Below are positions 58,768-64,000 of a DNA stretch of 64,000 nucleotides, in pieces (the first letter of the stretch is position 1; each line of letters begins with the position of its first letter). The notes beneath the pieces were generated by a model that saw only the letters and a program-made list of their open reading frames with translations, was not told the origin of the DNA and made no database searches. This DNA comes from Bolinopsis microptera (lineage: Eukaryota > Ctenophora > Tentaculata > Lobata > Bolinopsidae). Made by a program: the position numbers and the translations under genes. The stretch spans positions 15,066,445 to 15,130,444 of the forward strand of contig NC_087079.1 of NCBI RefSeq assembly GCF_026151205.1, read 5' to 3'.

Positions 58768-59895
58768 TCAGGTATTCCAATTATTATCACTATTCCCGGA
58801 CTGTCCGGATTGTTCCCCAAAATCAGGAGTCCTCTCAACAATGGAGCTGTTACTGTTACCACTGTTGTAAGTGTTGTTACTGTTACTGTTGTTGTTGTTG
58901 GCTCGAGGTGCTGCAGCGTTGTCAGGAGTTGAGTAGTTCCACTGATTGGGCGAGTATATTCTCCATATCCGAGAACTGTAAATAATTAGTTCAGGGAATA
59001 TTCAGTGCCAGCCTCTTTAATATTAATCAAAACTGAATGATATCTGGGAATACTATATCACACTGTGTTAATAACCATACTGTATAATATGACATATTGT
59101 TAATGACCTTTTACAACTTTAAAGCCATCTTTGACGTAAATGATTATTGATTATTGATTATTGCGTAATGAGTTTCCTTTACCTGCTATCAGATTCCGAT
59201 ATACTGTTAACATCTGCCTGTATATTGTCAGTTGTATCAAACCCAATACGCCGCCTTAAGTCGTTATGTCGTGAAAGTGGCGATTTCACCTGAAAACATA
59301 GACAATCTCATAACTTTAAAGTTCAGTGTCGAAATAAGGGATCGTTATTCGTTCACATAATATTACGTAATCCAGCCTAGAAGGGAAAGGCTTGCTGGTA
59401 TAATTTCTATACAATAGCTATAGGTGTAAATTAGCTTACGGAGGGGACGTATGGTGTGTAGACCGGCCTTACGTAATATGTGAACGATCCCTAATGGACG
59501 GTCCTGCAGACTCCACCTTGCCAAATTTGGCGGTAAAGTCTATAAAATTGGCGCCAAAAATGAGCAAGAGTAGAAAAAGGCTAAGAAAACAGAGGCTAAG
59601 GAAAAATGAGTACAACTAACAATAACAATCTAATTAATTTAAACGAGGTGCTAAACCTGTAAGACCATGTTTTCTTTCTTCTTCTTCTTCTTCATGTTCT
59701 TCTCCATTACAGCCTGGTACTCATTTAAATGTTCGATACGGTGATTCACTAACGTTAACTCTCGTCGAATCATGATGTAGCCTTGAATATGAGGTACATT
59801 TGTTGGCCTTTTTAGATGTATCATATAATGTAAAATTGTAATTATCATCGACGGATATTTTGGACTGATAGAACTGATTTTGAGGTAGTCAAGAT
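58768..59895 (-). CDS. Unrecognised protein, last three exons
   Basis: Exons 59657-59895, 59183-59289 and 58768-58975 have good splice sites and compatible phases (0 then 2), and the last ends in TGA; together about 183 residues. The first exon is entered in phase 1, so at least one exon lies upstream, possibly beyond the GNPTG exon. It contains a predicted helical segment (RELTLVNHRIEHLNEYQAVM) followed by a lysine run (NMKKKKKKENM). The second has SPLSRHNDLRRRIGFDTTDN, a basic and phosphorylatable stretch. The third is low complexity: ANNNNSNSNNTYNSGNSNSS. I do not recognise the family. The low-complexity tail and basic patch would suit an intracellular C-terminus. Confidence 0.6.
59337..59492. 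mobile_element. MITE with AGGGATCGTT...TTACGTAA termini
   Basis: The left end AGGGATCGTT, then GTTCACATAATATTACGTAA, pairs with the right end TTACGTAATATGTGAACGAT then CCCT; about 155 bp, with an interruption in the left arm. A half copy (GTCGTTCACATATTACGTAA) occurs at 52489-52510. It lies in an intron of the unrecognised gene at 58768-59895. Confidence 0.75.
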
Positions 59896-60094
59896 CTAAC
59901 AAAGGGTATTAGATACATCAGTTGTATGTTTATGAACACTCAAGTTAAACTAGAAGTTGTTAACAGAAAATCAATAAATTAAGCTAATAAACAATCAAAC
60001 AAACAAAATAAAAATCATCCACAAAAATCTGTCTTTATATCGTAAACCCAAAGTTTAAAGTAATCAATAAAAAGCAATCATGATCATTAATAAA

Positions 60095-60648
60095 TCATAC
60101 TTCATCTGGAAATACTAATCCATTCTCGCTCAATACCCTCATCAAATCCTCGTATCTACTTTGCAGTTCTTTATACTTTTCTTCATCATCATTTTTATCA
60201 CAACTTTCACTCAACTCCTTATGCTTTTTATTCAAATCATGGTATTCATTCCCACATTCCTCGAGATCTTTAAATTCCTTTCTCATAGTCAAACACCCAA
60301 CTCTCTCCAGTATCTCCCTTCTCTCCACTCTTAACCCCTCCTCAGTTAACAAATTATGTTGAAACTCCTGAGTAGATCTAGCAAAATCCCCCTGCTCACC
60401 CTCCGGTAAAGCACTGTACACATCACTGAACACATCGTGACAAAACAGAGGAGATTGTAACGTTATGTTATAGTGACAAGTATCTGGTTCCGTCACGCTG
60501 GTTACACGTGTTTGTTTCCCGCACGTGTGGTGAAGAAGCGCGATGCGCGGGATTGTCTTGGTGTCTTTTGTGCACGTGTCACCGTCCGTGTAGTGACCGT
60601 GGGTTAGGGTGGAGTAGAGAGAGTCGTAGCTCCAGTGTGACCAAATAC
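60095..60648 (-). CDS. GNPTG: GNPTG, last coding exon (GlcNAc-1-phosphotransferase gamma subunit)
   Basis: One 184-codon exon entered in phase 1 at 60648 (acceptor AAATTCCAG) and ending in TGA at 60095. It begins in the mannose-6-phosphate-receptor-homology domain: IWSHWSYDSL, YTDGDTC, CGKQTR and VTEPDTCHYNITLQSPLFC match vertebrate GNPTG (GIWHEWEI, RDGDAC, CGKSNR, VSEPSTCVYALTFETPLVC). The C-terminal part (LLTEEGLRVE, EFKDLEECGNEYHDLNKKH, SENGLVFPDEV end) matches the GNPTG-specific tail, not glucosidase II beta. The gamma subunit assists the alpha/beta phosphotransferase in the Golgi to tag lysosomal hydrolases with mannose 6-phosphate. The N-terminal exons (signal peptide, first MRH half) were not found and probably lie beyond 64,000. 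Confidence 0.9.
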
Positions 60649-60913
60649 CTGGAATTTAGTTTTCTAAGAATAGATTATGGTTTGTAGCTATAGTAAACTA
60701 AATACCCATTTGCATTAGTAGTCGGATCCCAACCGTTCTAAAAGGCTATCTCGTTAGCTTTTCGTGTTAAAAGCGATTTCTCAACGTTTATCACCTCTCT
60801 AGATGATTCTTAAAACATTTGGACACTATTGCATTTTTGAAAAAAATGCAATAGTGGCGTTTTCGGCCACACCCTTTTTCAGGGTTTCGCGGTCAGTCGA
60901 ATTTTTGTATTTC

Positions 60914-61290
60914 AGCCCAGGAAGGTCTTAAAGACTATTCCGATACACCAAAATGTGCCTAATAGCCATATTTATATACAACTTATGAAGCAACATATAC
61001 CTTAAAATGCTTCGTTTCGGAAATATGGCCGAAAAACGGTTTTTGGCTTGATGCAGTTCATAATTTCCGTGATTTTTGGCATTTCCGCCTAGGAAGGTCG
61101 TAGAGACTATTCCGATACACCAAAATGTACATAATGGCCACATTGATATACAACTTATGAAGCAACATATACCCTAAAAGGCTTATTTTCGGAAATATGG
61201 CTGAAAAACGGATTTTTGCCGAGCGAAAAATGACAATATTCACAAATGGGCTATTGGACTGTTAACTAGAAAGGTCTTAAAGACTCATGA
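60914..61290. repeat. 172-bp tandem repeat, about 2.2 copies
   Basis: The unit starts GAAGGTCTTAAAGACTATTC at 60921 and recurs at 61093; a partial third copy (AAAGGTCTTAAAGACTCATG) is at about 61270. Units share ACACCAAAATGT and ACTTATGAAGCAACATATAC. Minus-strand open frames across it are repeat artefacts. Confidence 0.85.
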
Positions 61291-61846
61291 GCAACATTTG
61301 TCACAAGATGTAAGATGACTCACTTTGTGTCCAGAAACTCCTACAAAAATTGGAGAATGATCTAGGTACTTTATTGGGCATCTCTCTTAATGGGCCAAGC
61401 CAGCAGCATATTTGTGTCTTACGAAAGGGCAATTTTTCAAAATTACGGTTTCTTAAGGTCAAAGGGTCGGCTGCTAACAGCAAATTGTTCGCAATTGCCG
61501 ACTCATGCACCTCATATAGTTATACTGAAAAACGCTCACTTTAGGAGTCATCAGTAAATAAGTTTAACTACTGCATGATTTGTGAAAACTCCAACAATTA
61601 ATTTTCATTGGCACCATGATTTAAATAGAATGTGTGCCAAACCAAAATTCAACTTCAAACTTTTTATTTATTCTTGCCATGAAACCATGATATATGTACC
61701 AAGAATACCGGGCCTAAAATAAATCGGCACTGAATCCGGGCCAGACTGTTGCTTGACCGCTGACCAGTACCCCACTTTATAATTATGATTGATTTCGCTG
61801 CCTCGACCAATATTGGTCTGTAATCCCTGGATTGAGATCTCAGATC
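61291..61846. other. No gene seen
   Basis: AT-rich sequence between the 172-bp tandem repeat and the long inverted-repeat element. Frames of 61-69 codons on both strands overlap and look random. Confidence 0.5.
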
Positions 61847-62094
61847 TGTTGGCTGCAGTTAAATTTAGCTAATTTCCTATAATACCGCAGTGGTTTGGTT
61901 CCCACTTCAGAATGACCACATATTCTTTTTTTCAGTCGCATAGATTTTCCCATCGTATGATAATGATATTGCGTGTCATTCCCTCGTTTTTTAATCAAGT
62001 GGTGACTGGCTAGTTCACTAGTTCTTCTATTATTATAGTTGTGAGCTGCCTCAGGATCTTATCTGGGGCATGGGCTATATATATATATATATCC

Positions 62095-62212
62095 TCGAAC
62101 ATCAACAAGTAGGTACAGTATGCCATCTGCAAAGCAAGTTCAACTCTAAAATATAAAACACGGCGGAGGTATAAGACCCAACGTATGTGTACTGACTTTT
62201 GGCCCACCCTGT
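62095..62212. mobile_element. Right end of the mariner-like element seen at 37442-38185
   Basis: Shares GTACAGTATGCCATCTGCAA and CACGGCGGAGGTATAAGACC with 38117-38180, then continues about 30 bases further to the intact terminus GACTTTTGGCCCACCCTG and TA. The left part is missing. Confidence 0.75.
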
Positions 62213-62573
62213 ATAATAGAAGGTCTCGAGATGCTGATTTAGCTATTGAGGTTTCACATGTGAAATTTTTCCAGCTTTGGGTAAAGTGGACTTTAGAGCT
62301 GGGAGGGGATCAAAATCTGAACGATCTCTTACTTATGGGACACTACGGATCTCGGGCCTAATAGCTGGTTTATAATGAGAGGCTGGAGTCTGGACCTAGG
62401 CCTAGATGGTCAACGTGAGGATAGCTTGAGGATTTAGGATGCTATGCCTGCCTTTCATGGGGTTTTGTAACCCCGAAAGCTGGTATATCTCATCTCACTT
62501 AACCTTGGTTACATCCCGTGCATGTTTAATCCCTGTTTAATTTAACTCCTGTTTAATTCCCGTGCTGTTTCGA

Positions 62574-63297
62574 ATACCTTACTCGGGATTATTATGACCG
62601 GGATAAAGTGGTGGGTTTAGGGTAATTTCGCCATATTTTTCCCGAACCACATTTTCACCGGTCGTTAATAAACCCGCCTACTCAGCTTTTAGGGTTCCCA
62701 AGGGGTATGGGTGCTCATATTTTAATCGTTGTCTTATATTCACTAAAGAAGACTATTGGGACACTTGTTGTAGGTTTTTCGACTTCATTTGGCTAAAATT
62801 GCAAAAAATTCACCTTTTTGCCCAATTCTTGTCATATATCCTTATTGTCAAATTTGATTTAAATAGGCCAATTTTTAATTTCTTAGGTATTGACTATCTC
62901 TACATAATGAAATAGGACTCAAAGTAAAAGTAACAGTTAAATTAAAACTTGAATTAATTAAAACTGATGAAAGGGATGATCCAGATGAAGATAACGAAGA
63001 TGATTACAACTTATTGGAAGACTAAACAGCTCTCCCTTTATCTTAATATCGATCTGGTTGTTACGCTTCAAATGTTAAAAATTATTTTCCATCTAGTTTG
63101 ATTAACCACGAGTCATTATTTCTGTCTACTTTCTACATCTGAGACAAAATTTTTGAATCTAAAATTGAAAGGTTGGACACCGGTAAAATGGCGACCGGGA
63201 AATTGTGGTGGGTTTTGAGCAATTTCGCCATATTTTTCCCGATCCATATTTTAACCGGTCGTTAATAAACCCGTCGTAATAATCCCGAGTAAGGTAT
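62574..63297. mobile_element. Non-autonomous element with ATACCTTACTCGGG termini
   Basis: The left end ATACCTTACTCGGGATTATT pairs with the right end AATAATCCCGAGTAAGGTAT (21 bases or more). Inside each end there is a further shared block in direct orientation, AATTTCGCCATATTTTTCCC and CGGTCGTTAATAAACCCG, at 62620-62690 and 63220-63270. About 724 bp, nested within the 61847-64000 element. No coding frame. Confidence 0.75.
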
Positions 63298-64000
63298 ATA
63301 ATTAGATTTAAAGGTCCAATATCAAGCAAAAAAGTCTGATCTCCGGTACTGATGTTACACTTACTTGATTTCCAACGTGAGGATCTCCGAAGTTCGATCT
63401 TAAAGTTGGATCTCAGAGCCAAAAAGAGGAACCTAAGCCTTGGTTCCTCTCTTTGAGACTCAAACAGGAAATTCGGTGTTATCAACTCAAACTCGGATTC
63501 GTAGCACAATTGAAAAACCAAAGATTAAAAATCTTAATGAATTTCCCGACATCCTTAAATTAATATCAGGTCGTATTTTGTTCAGTGGCCCAAACTCCAG
63601 TAGGTTACAAGACTTAAGTTCAAGTCGAGGAACACTTTGATTCAGCATGATCCTTGACTAGTTGGATTTTTCCCATACCATGCAGTTGTTATCTACTAAT
63701 CACTCCTAAACTGAACGTTTTAGAGTCGAATCTCGAACCCTGCCATTCGGCCAAGAAATCTTAATCTGAAGTAATTCCAGAATTACAGTTCTAATGTTCT
63801 AGTACTAATGTATTAGTGCCCTAGATAAGATGTCGAGGCAGCTGTAACAACAAAAGAGACAGCCAGTAACCAATTGATAAAAAACGAGGGAATGACACAC
63901 ATTATCAATTATCATACGATGGGAAAATATATGCGAACCAAACCACTGCACTGCGGTATTACTATTATGGTAAATGAGCTAAATTAAACTGCAGCCAACA

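Larger units (their letters stand above)
61847..64000. mobile_element. Element with long (about 150 bp) inverted ends, reaching the window edge
   Basis: The left end starts TGTTGGCTGCAGTTAAATTT at 61847; the window's last bases are its complement (ACTGCAGCCAACA). The similarity runs inward over about 150 bases on both sides, including GTGGTTTGGTT, TTTTCCCATCGTATGATAAT and GTCATTCCCTCGTTTTTT. The right arm may continue past the window. The interior holds other insertions (62095-62212 and 62574-63297) and no recognisable transposase. Confidence 0.75.

Noticed and set aside
62930-63025. Acidic plus-strand tail-like frame ending at 63025
   Set aside because: Short, no in-phase splice acceptor, and inside a non-autonomous transposon.

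Overview
The window is nuclear DNA of an animal. Its genes are split by GT-AG introns whose phases match across the junctions I checked. It carries interstitial TTAGGG-type repeats, AATAAA polyadenylation signals, LINE and DNA-transposon debris, and genes restricted to or typical of metazoans: MAGI, Tectonic, OTUD5, ankyrin-type CLPB and GNPTG. Base composition looks AT-rich. The divergent GPCRs and the small TRAF-like RING protein fit a non-bilaterian animal, perhaps a cnidarian, but the species cannot be fixed from the sequence.

Layout. 1-4.8 kb holds the 5' coding exons of a MAGI scaffold gene (-). 8.2-9.9 kb is an intronless Tectonic gene (-). 10.8-11.8 kb is an L2/CR1-type LINE 3' fragment. 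12.0-18.0 kb is a complete nine-exon OTUD5 gene (+). 19.1-36.7 kb is a complete six-exon RING/TRAF-zinc-finger gene (-). Its introns hold a 2.2-kb TTAA-flanked element with a motif array, a 2-kb 13-bp minisatellite, an 838-bp tandem duplication and a nested gene with a dsRNA-binding-like C-terminus (+, 35.0-36.3 kb). 37.2-41.3 kb is a repeat mosaic: a Merlin-type transposase relic split by a mariner-like insertion, three MITEs with perfect 9-bp target duplications, a perfect 126-bp palindrome and telomere-like repeats. 42.3-58.2 kb is CLPB (-); one of its introns, at least 7 kb and possibly about 14 kb, hosts three related GPCR genes (+), an SLC35G-like transporter with broken reading frames (+) and several transposons. 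58.8-59.9 kb is the 3' end of an unrecognised gene (-). 60.1-60.6 kb is the last exon of GNPTG (-). 61.8-64.0 kb is a long inverted-repeat element reaching the window end.

The genes do not form one pathway. They cover junction scaffolding (MAGI), the ciliary transition zone (Tectonic), ubiquitin editing (OTUD5 and the RING protein), mitochondrial protein disaggregation (CLPB) and lysosomal enzyme tagging (GNPTG). The main organisational theme is nesting: host genes with large introns carrying complete genes on the opposite strand and layered mobile elements. The strongest unexplained structure is the motif array at 21,974-24,212: twelve copies of a 17-19 bp motif about every 150-190 bp, six pointing one way and six the other, between terminal inverted repeats.
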